Shown: positions 17,263 through 27,517, counted from the stretch's first letter. The stretch is 64,000 bases of DNA from Bacteroidales bacterium (GCA_024401395.1 JAKSLD010000003.1:62001-126000); one strand, 5' to 3'. Notes: generated from the letters alone by a model not told the origin. A program made the numbers and translations.

Positions 17263-19317
17263 TTATAGACGATGAAATAGCTTGTAGCGCAACTGTATCT
17301 TGAATTCTGTGCGCCCCGCTCCACTCGTCTTCTCGTTTCCTGTCCCTATCTCTTCTCTGTCAAGGTAACGCAGACGTTTCACTCGTGCAGTGAGTGTGAG
17401 ATTTGACACGGGATTAATTCCTAATTGCCCGATGGCTATTACTCCTTTCCCACTATAAGCTGGGGTCGACATTGAGTATAGCATATCGGGCATATACGCA
17501 TATATTCTCGAATTATAATCATCTGTATCAAAATGTGCCACATATAGCGTCGCACTGAGATTGCTCATATTCTCTGCCTTAATCTTTAGCTCTTGCGAGA
17601 ACCACCACCCTATAGAGGCTTCTCTTTCTCCTTTCCTGTAGTGTATCTGCTCAACTGCACCTTTGAATCTCACGATGGGCAATGGCGCCGATTCATAATG
17701 CATCTTGTATGATATCCTGTGTTCTCTCTCTTTCTTATATTGATTGGCTGACGATGAAATATCATTATCGTCAACGCGCACTCGGAATGCTACTTCTGCA
17801 TTCTTATTGATAGCATATTTGGCATTCAACCTTATCTTATACCCATCTGACGGGAACATACATCGATATGTAAGCCATCTGTTGCTATATAGATTGATAC
17901 TCGTCAGAACTTCTAATTTCCTGACAGGTGATGTCTGCATCGCCATATACAAACCTCTCTCGCCCGATGGCTGCGCCCAACGGGAATAGGGATTCTGCAC
18001 CGCTGCATAATAGTTCCTGCTGAAATCTCGATAAGCAATTGTCAGGTAACTGCCTCCCGCTAATGCCAAATCTATACCACAAATCACTGCTAATCTTTTT
18101 ATTCTGGTATCTTGTAATGCCCCTTCTCCATATATCTTCACTCTCGGATAAATCAATCTGAAATCGGTATGATACGTCACTATATCTTCTACACTTGGAT
18201 AATTGAGTCTATATAGCTTATCGCCATTACTCAGCGGAACTGAGCATCTCCACTTGTTAGCCCCTATGCCTATCTTGCCAAGATAGAACCCTTGCGAAGC
18301 ATATACCCCTGATAGCTTGGTCTCAACATTGTTTCTGCCTTCTATCTCTTTCTGTGTCCGATGGTAACCGTCTTTCTGGATAGTTTGCACATATTCCCTT
18401 TCTTCTATGGTATCATTGGACATAGTCAACATCGTTGCATCATTATCTGTCCATGAAGAGTAGAGGGTCAAATACGATTTATTATGTACTAGCATACATG
18501 CTCCCCCTCTGAGATACCCCGACTCAGCCGCAGAGAGTGTTGGATTTATAATCTCTGCCCTGCGGTCAATGGAGGCTTGCACTGATGTTTGGTCTGTACT
18601 GAACCCCGTCCACACTCCTAATCCTTGCCCGATATGGATATGGTAATGTCCGATAACTGCTCTGGCTATTCCATTATGATTATTCTTGTACGACAGAAAT
18701 CCCGATGTAAAATCGGTCAACGATACCCCGTGCGAACATATAGGTTCTCCCATATCTGATTGTGCAACAAACCCGACTGTCAGTTTATCATCTAGCGATA
18801 GCTTATTGCGTGATAGTAATTTCAATGGTTCTCCTACGTATGGCGATTTCACTATCGTATCAAACCCAGCGGCTTTGGGTGTCTGTATTGCTACTCGCGA
18901 AAGAAATTCTCCTTTCAGATAATGTCTTTGGTGTTTCTCTGCTGGATCGTCATATTTTATAAATCTTGCCAGCCTGGTAACAAACCACTCATCAAATTCT
19001 GGCATCATCATCAGGTCTAGTACCGAATTGAATGCCCCTACCCGACTGCGCTCGTATATTATACTCTGGACCTGACTCTCAGTCAGCACGTGTATACTGC
19101 GCAATTCATCTGCCGTAGCACTGTTAATATCTATCTTTTTCTCTGCCAACTCATACAAATCTTGCGCTTCGTCTCCATTCTCTGATAGTCTGCCGTCTAT
19201 AGCCATATCTTCTAATAGGTCGCGTACTATCATATCTATATCTGCCTCTTCTTGAGCATTGCCTACTGATACTATCGTAAATACTGTGGCTATAATAATT
19301 AATATATTTCTTTTCAT
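17263..19317 (-). CDS. Secreted helix-hairpin-helix protein with C-terminal outer-membrane barrel-like domain
   Basis: A 684-residue protein with a Sec signal (MKRNILIIIATVFTIVSVGNAQ). Residues about 55-105 (KKIDINSATADELRSI ... VLDLMMMPEFDEWFV) form a ComEA-type helix-hairpin-helix pair. The remaining roughly 550 residues have alternating beta-strand character with aromatic ends, closing in RTEFKIQLRYKLFHRL, the aromatic-ended last strand of an outer-membrane barrel. This architecture is known in Bacteroidetes as an uncharacterised family. It probably spans the outer membrane with the HhH part in the periplasm. DNA binding is possible but unproven. It is co-transcribed with the barrel-like gene 3 bp upstream. 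Confidence 0.8.
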   Translation of the reverse strand: MKRNILIIIATVFTIVSVGNAQEEADIDMIVRDLLEDMAIDGRLSENGDEAQDLYELAEKKIDINSATADELRSIHVLTESQVQSIIYERSRVGAFNSVLDLMMMPEFDEWFVTRLARFIKYDDPAEKHQRHYLKGEFLSRVAIQTPKAAGFDTIVKSPYVGEPLKLLSRNKLSLDDKLTVGFVAQSDMGEPICSHGVSLTDFTSGFLSYKNNHNGIARAVIGHYHIHIGQGLGVWTGFSTDQTSVQASIDRRAEIINPTLSAAESGYLRGGACMLVHNKSYLTLYSSWTDNDATMLTMSNDTIEEREYVQTIQKDGYHRTQKEIEGRNNVETKLSGVYASQGFYLGKIGIGANKWRCSVPLSNGDKLYRLNYPSVEDIVTYHTDFRLIYPRVKIYGEGALQDTRIKRLAVICGIDLALAGGSYLTIAYRDFSRNYYAAVQNPYSRWAQPSGERGLYMAMQTSPVRKLEVLTSINLYSNRWLTYRCMFPSDGYKIRLNAKYAINKNAEVAFRVRVDDNDISSSANQYKKEREHRISYKMHYESAPLPIVRFKGAVEQIHYRKGEREASIGWWFSQELKIKAENMSNLSATLYVAHFDTDDYNSRIYAYMPDMLYSMSTPAYSGKGVIAIGQLGINPVSNLTLTARVKRLRYLDREEIGTGNEKTSGAGRTEFKIQLRYKLFHRL

Positions 19318-19320
19318 CTT

Positions 19321-20151
19321 CTACCATAGATTATTGAGTGACACCGAAGCCCCGGATGTTATGCCAAGCTGATTATGATAACTCATCGCTGCATTTATCG
19401 TGCAATATTTTGTCTGAGCACCAACTCCAACAGATGGCATAGCGCTGTCATTTCTGACCATTAGCCCAATAGAACCAAATACTACCTTACGGGAAATTAC
19501 TGTTGCTGCAACCTTTACCGCAGGGTCTAGTACCCAATTCTTCTCTACTTCTGCCTGTATCACAAGCATACTATGCCGCCATCGTATACCGACTACAGCA
19601 AATGATGGTATATCTACCTCGACTTGTTTGTATGACAACTGCCTACCCTCGATATTCTGGACAGCCATAGCTACTGTCCACTCCTCGCTGAGGTTAACAT
19701 GAATACCGAATCTGGAGAATGACGACTTATAGCTCTCCGCATTCGCTTGCTTGTGTACCAGCATTCTATACTCCAATCCTATGCCGAACTTGTGGAATCT
19801 GCGAGATATACCTCCTCCCAGAGTAGTAAACGAACTATTCTCATTACCCGACTTCACCACCTCTCCTTGTAGATGACAGACTGGTGTCGAAACGGCAACC
19901 TTGGCATCAGACTGTCTCAGTTCTTTTAGGGCATAGGGAATAGTACACGAAGCTTGTGCCCCGAATGTCGTAATATCTGAAATTATTGAAGGATTGAAAG
20001 CATCTACAGTTTCTTCTATAGGTACCGTACTGTAGATATTAGCAGTCTGTATCTGCAACGGAGATGTATGATGTATCTCCTGCGAGAACGCATAGGTCCT
20101 CAATATGGATAGGCACAATATTGCACCCAATTGCCTTGAGAGTCTCATCAA
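19321..20151 (-). CDS. Probable outer-membrane barrel partner of the HhH protein
   Basis: This 276-residue protein has an N-terminal signal (to TYAFSQE) and then regularly alternating strands with many Ser, Val, Gly and aromatic residues, such as FHKFGIGLEYRMLV, FSRFGIHVNLSEEWTVAMAV and VVGIRWRHSMLVIQAEVEKNW. That is typical of a small outer-membrane barrel of the PorV/FadL-like kind. I cannot assign a family. It is translated 3 bp before the HhH protein, so the two probably work together. Confidence 0.7.
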   Translation of the reverse strand: MMRLSRQLGAILCLSILRTYAFSQEIHHTSPLQIQTANIYSTVPIEETVDAFNPSIISDITTFGAQASCTIPYALKELRQSDAKVAVSTPVCHLQGEVVKSGNENSSFTTLGGGISRRFHKFGIGLEYRMLVHKQANAESYKSSFSRFGIHVNLSEEWTVAMAVQNIEGRQLSYKQVEVDIPSFAVVGIRWRHSMLVIQAEVEKNWVLDPAVKVAATVISRKVVFGSIGLMVRNDSAMPSVGVGAQTKYCTINAAMSYHNQLGITSGASVSLNNLW

Positions 20152-20207
20152 GATATAAATGTTTTGATTTTATAATGGTACAAATATAAAGACTATTGAA
20201 TACAATA

Positions 20208-20244
20208 ACAACAAAAGGTCGGTATTTAACCGACCTTTTGTTGT
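20208..20244 (-). terminator. Strong terminator hairpin between M16 peptidase and barrel genes
   Basis: ACAACAAAAGGTCGGT and ACCGACCTTTTGTTGT form a perfect 16-bp stem with an ATTTA loop. The stem itself supplies the T tract. It lies about 250 bp past the M16 stop, beyond repeat copy C, and could end transcription from either strand. Confidence 0.75.
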
Positions 20245-20325
20245 ATTATATCATGGCTCTTTCTTTTAACCCTATGATAGAACCGTAACAGCACCTTGCT
20301 GCACTACCACATATCGCAATATTAG

Positions 20326-20424
20326 CGTAATGCTATACCATTTAAAATAAAAAATTGCGAGCAACAAGGGACTTCCCCGTATGCAGACCGTATCTAGACA
20401 GTATGTAGGCAGTACCTACAAAAA
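20326..20424 (+). repeat. Dispersed 11-bp-phased repeat, copy C
   Basis: This is the best copy. The core 20349-20378 contains TTGCGAGCAACAAGGGA followed by CTTCCCC. Contiguous units follow: TATGCAGACCG (20380-20390), TATCTAGACAG (20391-20401) and TATGTAGGCAG (20402-20412), then a partial unit. It shares an exact 22-bp match with copy K inside the surA-like gene. It is the only copy that runs against both neighbouring genes. Confidence 0.9.
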
Positions 20425-20493
20425 TCTAAGCTATTGGTCCGATACTACGTCCTTTGTATGGTTAAATGAAATTACCTTTATTATAACCTTATA

Positions 20494-23298
20494 TTACTGA
20501 AGTTTTGGCTTCATAGTAACATTGAGACGGTTACCATTAGCAAGAATCTGAGCTGCAACAGCCTTTATGTCGTCACCCGACATATTCTCGTACAACTCCT
20601 TCTCACCTTGTGTCTTATCAATATCCATACGGATGTAGTCTACGATACGGCCCATCCAATAACCATTACGCTTATGAAGAGTAGCAAGATTGTTGAGCTT
20701 GTTATCCTTAACCTTCTGGAGCTGCTCCATATTTGGTCCCTCTTCAGCAATCTTTCTAATCTCACGCTCAATGATAGGATATAGACGGTCTATTTTCTCA
20801 GGGTCTGTGTCAAACTCAATCTGCAACTCATAGGTATATCTGACCGACTCATCAGCACTGAAATGAGATGATACACCATAAGAACCTCCCTCATCCTCAC
20901 GAATAGTATCGAGATAACGCATACGGAGAAGCTCATTGAGCATATCACCTGCTACAATGAAATGACGGTCGTAAGCCTTAAGCTCTCCACTATAAAGTGT
21001 CCAGCTCGTTGTCTTATTTGTCTTCATCTCCTTCTCGAATGTAGTCTCGTGGCGACCTGTCTGAGCTACAATATTTCTATCTATCGGCTTCTCTCTCTTA
21101 TCCGTAGTAGGTAACGAGCCAAGCCACTGAGCAAGCAAAGGCTTAACTGTTTCAATATCCATATCTCCGACAAGAATGAACTTGAAGTCTGCCGCATTAT
21201 TGAAACGGTCCTTGAAAATAGCAATACTCTTGTCTAGTGTCAAAGCTGCTATATCGTTAGACTTAATATTCTTGACGTATGGATTGCTTGGATACATCAT
21301 GCGTGTGATGGTATCACCCATAGAATATTCAGGATTCTTCTCGGCATTCTCAAGTGAAGTTCGTATCATTGCCATTGTGCTGGCATGAGCATCCTCATCA
21401 CGACGTGGCTCTCCAAATGTCAGATATATCATCTGAAGAAGTGTCTCAACATCACCCTTAGCACAGTTACCCATAATATTCTCACTGTACATACTTGAAG
21501 ATGTGCTCTTATTCACGCTCTTACCTGCAAGAACTTTTGTAAGTTCCGATGCAGAAAAATCACCTAAACCATAAGAACTAATGAAATAATCATTATACGA
21601 TGCAAGAACAGCATCCTCTGCAGAGAGAAGTGAACGGCCACCCTCACTGATTGCACGGAATGAAATCTGGTCTGCCGCATAGTCTGTAGGCAAAAGGAAT
21701 ACCTCTACACCATTTGAGAGCTTAACCAATGTCGACTCATAAATAGATTTCTCCTCGCTGACTATCTTGCCTACCTTAGGAGTCTCTGCTACTAGAGGTT
21801 TGTCGTACGACACCTCCTCATACTTGGCAAGGTCTTTATTTACAACAGACTTCAACATCTGAATGAGCTCATCAGATGTAGGAATGTCTTCCTCGGTAGT
21901 AGGAGCAGAAACACGAAGAACTACATTATTCGTAAGAAGAGGCTCAACAAGCTTATTAATATCATCCTTTGTCATAAAAGGAAGAATCTGCTTGACAAAC
22001 TCAAACTCATACTCCTCACTCATCAAATCTACGCCATCAATGAAAGAACGTACACATGAGTTCACGTAATTAGCCGACTGGCAAGTAGTTCTTGAATTAT
22101 AAGCATCCTCAGCCATCTTGAGCAGATTTTGCTTAGCAATTTCCAACTCACTGCCTGTAAGACCCCAGCGACGCAATTTCTCCATCTCATCGAGGAGAAG
22201 ATTATATGATGCACGCAACTGACCATTCTTTGCTATGGCGATAAATGCAAACTCTCTATTGAGAGGTGTTTGAGTATAATCACTTACACCAGCACCTGTT
22301 GCAGGACAATCAGCCTTAGTAGTCAACTCCTCAAAACGCATATCCAACACATCAACGATGAGATGGACAGCAATGTTCATCATATAAGCATTAGGTGTAC
22401 TTGCATAATCTCTAGGCACTTCTGGACGACGGAACCCAAGTTCGATGCGATTTGATGTAGCCTCTGCATCTGTTACGATAGAAACAATAGGCTCAGTCTG
22501 GTTAAGATTAACCTGGAAGTAGACACGCTCTGCTGGATTCTCCTGAGCAGGTATATCCTGCCACATATCCTTTATCTTTTGCTCAACCTCCTTAGGGTTA
22601 ATGTCACCTATAACAACAATACCCTGAAGATCTGGACGATACCACTTATGGTAATATTTACGGATAGCATCATAGGTAAAATGCTTGATAACAGCGGTAT
22701 CACCAATAATGTCACGCTTCTCGTAAGGAGTACCCTTCATCGTATTCTGATAGTGCTTCATCATCATACGGCGGTTAGCCTGATTACGTGTACGCCACTC
22801 CTCCAGAATAACACCACGCTCAGCATCAATCTCCTTCTCCTCCAATGAGATGAAACCCGACCAATCGTGGAGAATCAACAAGGCGCTGTCGATAACAGAA
22901 GGATTTGTAGTAGGTACATTATCGAGATTGTAAACAGTCTCGTCAAAAGATGTATAGGCATTGATATTTGCACCAAACTTAACACCTTGATGCTCGAGAT
23001 AATCAATAATACCCTTACCTGGGAAATTCTTTGTGCCATTAAAAGCCATGTGCTCAAGGAAGTGAGCAAGACCATTCTGAGAATCTTCCTCAAGACTAGC
23101 ACCTACACGCTGAACAATGTAGAAGAATGCACGATCCTTTGGATATTCATTATGACGAACATAATAAGTTAACCCATTATCGAGACGACCTATTGTGTAT
23201 GCCGTATCGACAGGGAGAGATGGGATTTCTTGTGCCTCAGATTGCATCTGAAACAACAAACCTGCTGCTAGACAGGCGGAAACAAATAATTTCTTCAT
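20494..23298 (-). CDS. M16 family zinc metallopeptidase (pitrilysin/PqqL type)
   Basis: A 934-residue secreted peptidase (signal peptide to about residue 22). The inverted zinc motif HFLEH (79-83) is in LAHFLEHMAFNGTKNFPG, with the third ligand expected in the DAERGVILEEWR block near 155-165. The second half repeats the M16 fold but lacks the HxxEH motif, as is normal in this family. It degrades unfolded or small peptides in the periplasm. It is a single-gene unit, with secDF and its terminator upstream and repeat copy C downstream. Confidence 0.93.
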   Translation of the reverse strand: MKKLFVSACLAAGLLFQMQSEAQEIPSLPVDTAYTIGRLDNGLTYYVRHNEYPKDRAFFYIVQRVGASLEEDSQNGLAHFLEHMAFNGTKNFPGKGIIDYLEHQGVKFGANINAYTSFDETVYNLDNVPTTNPSVIDSALLILHDWSGFISLEEKEIDAERGVILEEWRTRNQANRRMMMKHYQNTMKGTPYEKRDIIGDTAVIKHFTYDAIRKYYHKWYRPDLQGIVVIGDINPKEVEQKIKDMWQDIPAQENPAERVYFQVNLNQTEPIVSIVTDAEATSNRIELGFRRPEVPRDYASTPNAYMMNIAVHLIVDVLDMRFEELTTKADCPATGAGVSDYTQTPLNREFAFIAIAKNGQLRASYNLLLDEMEKLRRWGLTGSELEIAKQNLLKMAEDAYNSRTTCQSANYVNSCVRSFIDGVDLMSEEYEFEFVKQILPFMTKDDINKLVEPLLTNNVVLRVSAPTTEEDIPTSDELIQMLKSVVNKDLAKYEEVSYDKPLVAETPKVGKIVSEEKSIYESTLVKLSNGVEVFLLPTDYAADQISFRAISEGGRSLLSAEDAVLASYNDYFISSYGLGDFSASELTKVLAGKSVNKSTSSSMYSENIMGNCAKGDVETLLQMIYLTFGEPRRDEDAHASTMAMIRTSLENAEKNPEYSMGDTITRMMYPSNPYVKNIKSNDIAALTLDKSIAIFKDRFNNAADFKFILVGDMDIETVKPLLAQWLGSLPTTDKREKPIDRNIVAQTGRHETTFEKEMKTNKTTSWTLYSGELKAYDRHFIVAGDMLNELLRMRYLDTIREDEGGSYGVSSHFSADESVRYTYELQIEFDTDPEKIDRLYPIIEREIRKIAEEGPNMEQLQKVKDNKLNNLATLHKRNGYWMGRIVDYIRMDIDKTQGEKELYENMSGDDIKAVAAQILANGNRLNVTMKPKLQ

Positions 23299-23329
23299 AG
23301 ACGTGAGAATAATTATTAATTATAGAGAC

Positions 23330-23388
23330 CTACAGAAAAAAGAAAAAACCCGAGGATAGGGGGAAACCTAAAACCTCGGGTTCTGTAG
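23330..23388 (-). terminator. Terminator of secDF
   Basis: On the minus strand AACCCGAGG pairs with CCTCGGGTT, followed by TTTTCTTTTTTC. An outer CTACAG/CTGTAG pair extends the structure. Confidence 0.85.
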
Positions 23389-23399
23389 TTCTTTAAATC

Positions 23400-26345
23400 T
23401 TATTTCTTGTTCTCCTTACGGCTAACAATCTCGTATGCGAGAGGTGTAGCGAGCAAGAGAGAAGAGAATGTACCGATAAACATACCAACGAACATCGCGA
23501 AGATGAAACCACGGATAACCTCACCACCAAGGAAGAAGATAACGATGAGAGTTACGAGAGTTGTCATAGATGTGTTGACTGTACGAGCCATTGTTGAGTT
23601 CAACGCATTGTTCATAACCTCCATTGCAGTAGCCTTTGGTGTAAGGTGGAACTGCTCACGGATACGGTCGAAGATAACCACTGTATTGTTGATTGAGTAA
23701 CCAACGATAGTAAGGATAGCTGCGATGAACGACTGGTCGATCTCCATTGAGAATGGCATAATAGAATATGTCAATGAGAAGATACCGAGTGTGAACACAA
23801 CATCGTGTGTCAACGCTACTACTGCTGACATACCATAAGCCCAGTTACGGAATCGGAAGAAGATGTAACCAAACATTACAAGGAGAGAGAGCAATACAGA
23901 CCAGATAGCCTTCTCAGTAATATCAGATGCCATTGTAGGACCTACCTTCTGAGATGACATACGGTAGTTAGCGAGGAACTCCTCCTTAGATACTGATGCT
24001 GGCACGAGAGACTTAAGACCGTTATAGAGCTTTGACTCAATTCTATCCTGTGCACCATCCTCTGTATCATTGATACCATAGTTTGTAGAGATACGTACCT
24101 GGTTGTCTGCACCATAAGTCTTAACCTCTACTGTAGCGTCACCGAACTCAGCAGCGAGACTAGAACGAACAGCCTCAGGAGATACAGAGTTCTCGAAACG
24201 TACTACATAAATCTGACCACCTGTGAAATCGATACCCTTGTTAAGACCGCGGATAGCGAGAGAAGCGATACATACAACCATGTATGCAGCGATTACTATA
24301 TAGTAAGCCTTACGCTTGCCGAGGAAGTTGATATTAACATTCTCCATAAAGTGCTCAGAGAACTTTGTGTAGAACTTCATATCCTCGTGCTTGTTAGCCA
24401 AGTGCTCAATAATGATACGGCTGAGGAATACAGCTGTGAAGAATGATGTAGCGACACCAATCATCAATGTTGTAGCGAAACCCTTGATAGGACCTGTACC
24501 GAATGCGAAGAGGATGACAGCTGTGAGGAATGTTGTGATGTTAGCATCCACGATAGCTGACATAGCGTTCTTGTAACCAGCAGCTACGGCAGTACGAACT
24601 GTTGAGCCGGCACGCATCTCCTCCTTAATACGCTCGTAGATAATTACGTTAGCATCCACAGCCATACCGATAGTAAGAACGATACCTGCGATACCTGGCA
24701 ATGTGAGGACTGCACCGAATGATGCGAGAACACCTACGATGAAGAAGAGGTTAGCGATAAGAGCGAAGTCAGATACAAGACCTGCGCGGAGACCGTAGAA
24801 TACGACCATATAGATAAGTACTACGATGAAAGCGATGAGGAATGACCAGAGACCACTTTCGATAGCCTCTTCACCGAGTGAAGGACCAACTACTGTATCC
24901 TCTACGATTGTTGCAGGAGCAGGGAGTTTACCAGACTTGAGGACGTTAGCCAAGTCCTGAGCCTCCTCAGGAGAGAAGTTACCTGTGATCTGTGAAGAAC
25001 CACCAGTGATCTCACCATTTACTGTAGGGTAGCTATATACATAACCATCAAGAACGATAGCGATGCAACGACCAACGTTAGCCTTTGTGAGCTGAGCCCA
25101 ACGGCGAGCACCCTCAGAATTCATTGACATTGATACCTCATAGCGTGCGCCCTGCTGGCTAGCCTGATGACGAGCGTTTGTCACGACGTCGCCCTCGAGT
25201 GGAGCACGATCGCTATTTGATGTAGACTTGATAGCTACAAGTTCGTATACTGTCTCTTTAGGATTGATAGGCTCAGCGAAGAACTGCTGCATCTCAGCGC
25301 CTGTACGTGGCTTTACTGACCACATAAGCTTAAGGTCGCGAGGAAGGAGGCGACGAACCTTATCAGAAGCGAGGTACTCCTCAACCTTCTTAACATCCTT
25401 AGCGAGAGCCACACCAACCATAGGGCCGTAACCTGCAGGAGTGAAGTGGAGATAAGAAGCGAGAGAGCGAACAGAAGACTGAGTAGAAACTGCTGTTGAA
25501 TCCTGTGCCTTCTCAGCGAGAGCGAGGACATCAGAAGAAGCAGAAGCATCAGCCTTAGCTGAATCTACGACCTGCTCCATTGTAGCCTGAATAGCTGCAG
25601 CGAGCTGGTTCTGAATCTCGTTATTATTATATGTCTCCCAGAACTCGAGGGAAGCTGTACCCTGAAGGAGCTTACGAACGCGGGCAGGATCTGTAACACC
25701 TGGGAGCTCAACCATTACGCGGCCTGCCTTTTCGAGGCGCTGGATATTTGGCTGAGTAACGCCGAAGCGGTCGATACGAGTACGGAGCACGTTGAATGCG
25801 TTTTGGATAGCGCTCTCTGTCTCATCGCGAAGAACCTTTACTACCTCAGAGTTTGACATATTGCGATTAACGCGGTCCTTCATATCAATTGTAGCGAAGA
25901 TAGTCGCCAACTGACCATTAGGACTGAGTTTCTCAAATTCGTTTTGGAAGAGAGTAATGAAATCAGATGTTGAGCTCTTTTCTGCCTCGATAGCATTTGC
26001 AATAGCCTGATTGAAAGTTGGCTCCTGGTTATGACCAGAGAGTGCCTTTACAATATCTGATACTTTAACCTCCAAAATCAAGTTCATACCACCCTTGAGG
26101 TCAAGACCGAAGTTAATCTCACTGGCCTTACACTCCATATAAGTGTATTTCTTGAGGAAAAGGAAGTTGTAAACCGGCTCATTTGCGATTGAATCAATGT
26201 AGGCGGTCTCTTTAGCAGCGTCGCCATTTGCGAACGCTTTGGCGTCGTTCTCTACCTTACGAGTAAAGAATGTGAACGACAAATGGTACAAACACACTAG
26301 TGCCAAGAGAATGGCGAAGGTCCGTACGAAGCCTTTGTTCTGCAT
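23400..26345 (-). CDS. secDF: Protein translocase SecDF fusion
   Basis: A single 981-residue chain joins SecD and SecF, as is usual in Bacteroidetes. SecD runs to about residue 640: helix 1 at 8-28, the long periplasmic P1 domain, FGLDLKGGMNLILEV, LRTRIDRFGVTQPNIQ and GMAVDANVIIYERIKEE. SecF follows with KGIDFTGGQIYVVRF and GYSINNTVVIFDRIRE. The proton-relay Asp and Arg of both halves (VDANVIIYERI, NTVVIFDRIRE) are present. It uses the proton gradient to help Sec export. It has its own consensus promoter, a terminator, and repeat copy D upstream of the promoter. Confidence 0.97.
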   Translation of the reverse strand: MQNKGFVRTFAILLALVCLYHLSFTFFTRKVENDAKAFANGDAAKETAYIDSIANEPVYNFLFLKKYTYMECKASEINFGLDLKGGMNLILEVKVSDIVKALSGHNQEPTFNQAIANAIEAEKSSTSDFITLFQNEFEKLSPNGQLATIFATIDMKDRVNRNMSNSEVVKVLRDETESAIQNAFNVLRTRIDRFGVTQPNIQRLEKAGRVMVELPGVTDPARVRKLLQGTASLEFWETYNNNEIQNQLAAAIQATMEQVVDSAKADASASSDVLALAEKAQDSTAVSTQSSVRSLASYLHFTPAGYGPMVGVALAKDVKKVEEYLASDKVRRLLPRDLKLMWSVKPRTGAEMQQFFAEPINPKETVYELVAIKSTSNSDRAPLEGDVVTNARHQASQQGARYEVSMSMNSEGARRWAQLTKANVGRCIAIVLDGYVYSYPTVNGEITGGSSQITGNFSPEEAQDLANVLKSGKLPAPATIVEDTVVGPSLGEEAIESGLWSFLIAFIVVLIYMVVFYGLRAGLVSDFALIANLFFIVGVLASFGAVLTLPGIAGIVLTIGMAVDANVIIYERIKEEMRAGSTVRTAVAAGYKNAMSAIVDANITTFLTAVILFAFGTGPIKGFATTLMIGVATSFFTAVFLSRIIIEHLANKHEDMKFYTKFSEHFMENVNINFLGKRKAYYIVIAAYMVVCIASLAIRGLNKGIDFTGGQIYVVRFENSVSPEAVRSSLAAEFGDATVEVKTYGADNQVRISTNYGINDTEDGAQDRIESKLYNGLKSLVPASVSKEEFLANYRMSSQKVGPTMASDITEKAIWSVLLSLLVMFGYIFFRFRNWAYGMSAVVALTHDVVFTLGIFSLTYSIMPFSMEIDQSFIAAILTIVGYSINNTVVIFDRIREQFHLTPKATAMEVMNNALNSTMARTVNTSMTTLVTLIVIFFLGGEVIRGFIFAMFVGMFIGTFSSLLLATPLAYEIVSRKENKK

Positions 26346-26428
26346 CTTTTAAAATGTTTAATATAATGCTGTTATTATTTTTATCTCTTTGTTTCAACTA
26401 GCCTTAGATGGGTAGGCTATAAACGGCG

Positions 26429-26460
26429 CAAAGATAGTATAAAGTTTAAAGAATACCAAA
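26429..26460 (-). promoter_or_regulatory. Promoter of secDF
   Basis: On the minus strand TTTG (26457-26460), a 20-bp spacer and TATCTTTG (26429-26436) match the Bacteroidetes housekeeping promoter. It implies a leader of about 78 nt. Confidence 0.75.
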
Positions 26461-26501
26461 AAATATTGAGTAATGAAAAAAACAGATCTTTCATTCAGCT
26501 A

Positions 26502-26583
26502 CGGACTATAAGTCTGTATTAAGGGAGATATAAGGGAGCGTTAAGGGAGCATTAAGGTTCATCGCAATTTTTTATTAATGAGG
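26502..26583 (-). repeat. Dispersed 11-bp-phased repeat, copy D
   Basis: Read on the minus strand the core is ATTAATAAAAAATTGCGATG then AACC (26579-26556), without the GGGACTTCC part. Four contiguous units follow: TTAATGCTCCC, TTAACGCTCCC, TTATATCTCCC and TTAATACAGAC (26555 down to 26512). It ends about 40 bp upstream of the secDF promoter and points toward it. Confidence 0.85.
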
Positions 26584-26589
26584 AGAGGG

Positions 26590-26631
26590 AAAAACAAGAA
26601 AAGTCAGGCAACTATCACAGTCGCCTGACTT
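26590..26631 (-). terminator. Terminator of the lipoprotein gene at 26660
   Basis: On the minus strand AAGTCAGGC pairs with GCCTGACTT around a 13-nt loop, followed by TTCTTGTTTTTCCC. Confidence 0.8.
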
Positions 26632-26659
26632 TGGTTAGTTTATTTGTTAGCTATGTTTA

Positions 26660-27469
26660 TTATTTCGATGTAATCTCGGTACGGAGAGCCTCAACGAGCT
26701 CTGTGATCTTAGCTATCTGATCCTCTGTGATACCGCCATCGGCTACTGCCTTATAGACATTGTTAAGAGGAGTAAGACCAGCCTTGATAGTCTTTGCGTA
26801 CTCATCATTAGGGAATTTTGTATCAAGAATCTCCATCAACTTAGCGAGAGGCTCGCTCTGTGACATTACGATCTTAACCATTTCCTTGTTGAGGAATGTA
26901 TTCTCTGAGATGTGAGTTGTAACATATTCAGCCTCGATCCAGCTACCAGCGACTACGAGTATTGAAACAGGGCCACGGTCGTTACGGTTGAGGTAGTCAT
27001 AAGAATCGTAGAAAGACTCAGTGATGAGCTTTGTGAGCTCGTCCTTATTATTCTCGTTGCTTTCGAGTTTGCTAGGGAGTTCAGGATCGACGCCTGTTGC
27101 CATATCGAGTTCCTCGATCAAGCCCTTGATAACATCCATACAATCCATGATACCCTGCTGCTGGTTGTATGTACTAGCGTAGCACATATCTGCGCTATAT
27201 ACACCGAGGTTGAGGGCACGCTTGTACTCTGTCAAATAACCTTCAGCATTTGTAAGGTCGTTGCAAAGAGTCTGGATATAAGGTGCTTCGATACGATTAA
27301 GCATTTCTGTTGTCTCGAAAGCTGTAGGGAGTGGGTATACGAACTCACGAACGTTCTCTTCAATATTCTGCTTTGTTACTTCAGTTTTTTTGTCATTAGA
27401 AGAGAGGGAGCAGCTAGAAGCGACGAGAGCTCCTGCCATAACTACTGCACATATGAATGCGTTCTTCAT
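26660..27469 (-). CDS. Hypothetical lipoprotein, all-helical
   Basis: A 269-residue protein with a lipoprotein signal (MKNAFICAVVMAGALVASSC, Cys 20). The mature part is predicted mainly helical and acidic, with many Glu, Asp, Leu and Thr residues and no recognised domain. TAFETTEMLNRIEAPYIQTLCNDLTNAEGYLTE and a C-terminal amphipathic helix resemble conserved Bacteroidales lipoproteins of unknown function. It has its own -7 box (TACATTTG at 27518-27525) and terminator, so it is a separate transcript. I cannot assign a role. Confidence 0.75.
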   Translation of the reverse strand: MKNAFICAVVMAGALVASSCSLSSNDKKTEVTKQNIEENVREFVYPLPTAFETTEMLNRIEAPYIQTLCNDLTNAEGYLTEYKRALNLGVYSADMCYASTYNQQQGIMDCMDVIKGLIEELDMATGVDPELPSKLESNENNKDELTKLITESFYDSYDYLNRNDRGPVSILVVAGSWIEAEYVTTHISENTFLNKEMVKIVMSQSEPLAKLMEILDTKFPNDEYAKTIKAGLTPLNNVYKAVADGGITEDQIAKITELVEALRTEITSK

Positions 27470-27517
27470 TTTTGTAAAAATTGTTAGTTCTTGTAATTAG
27501 AGTTACTTTTTGGAGTA

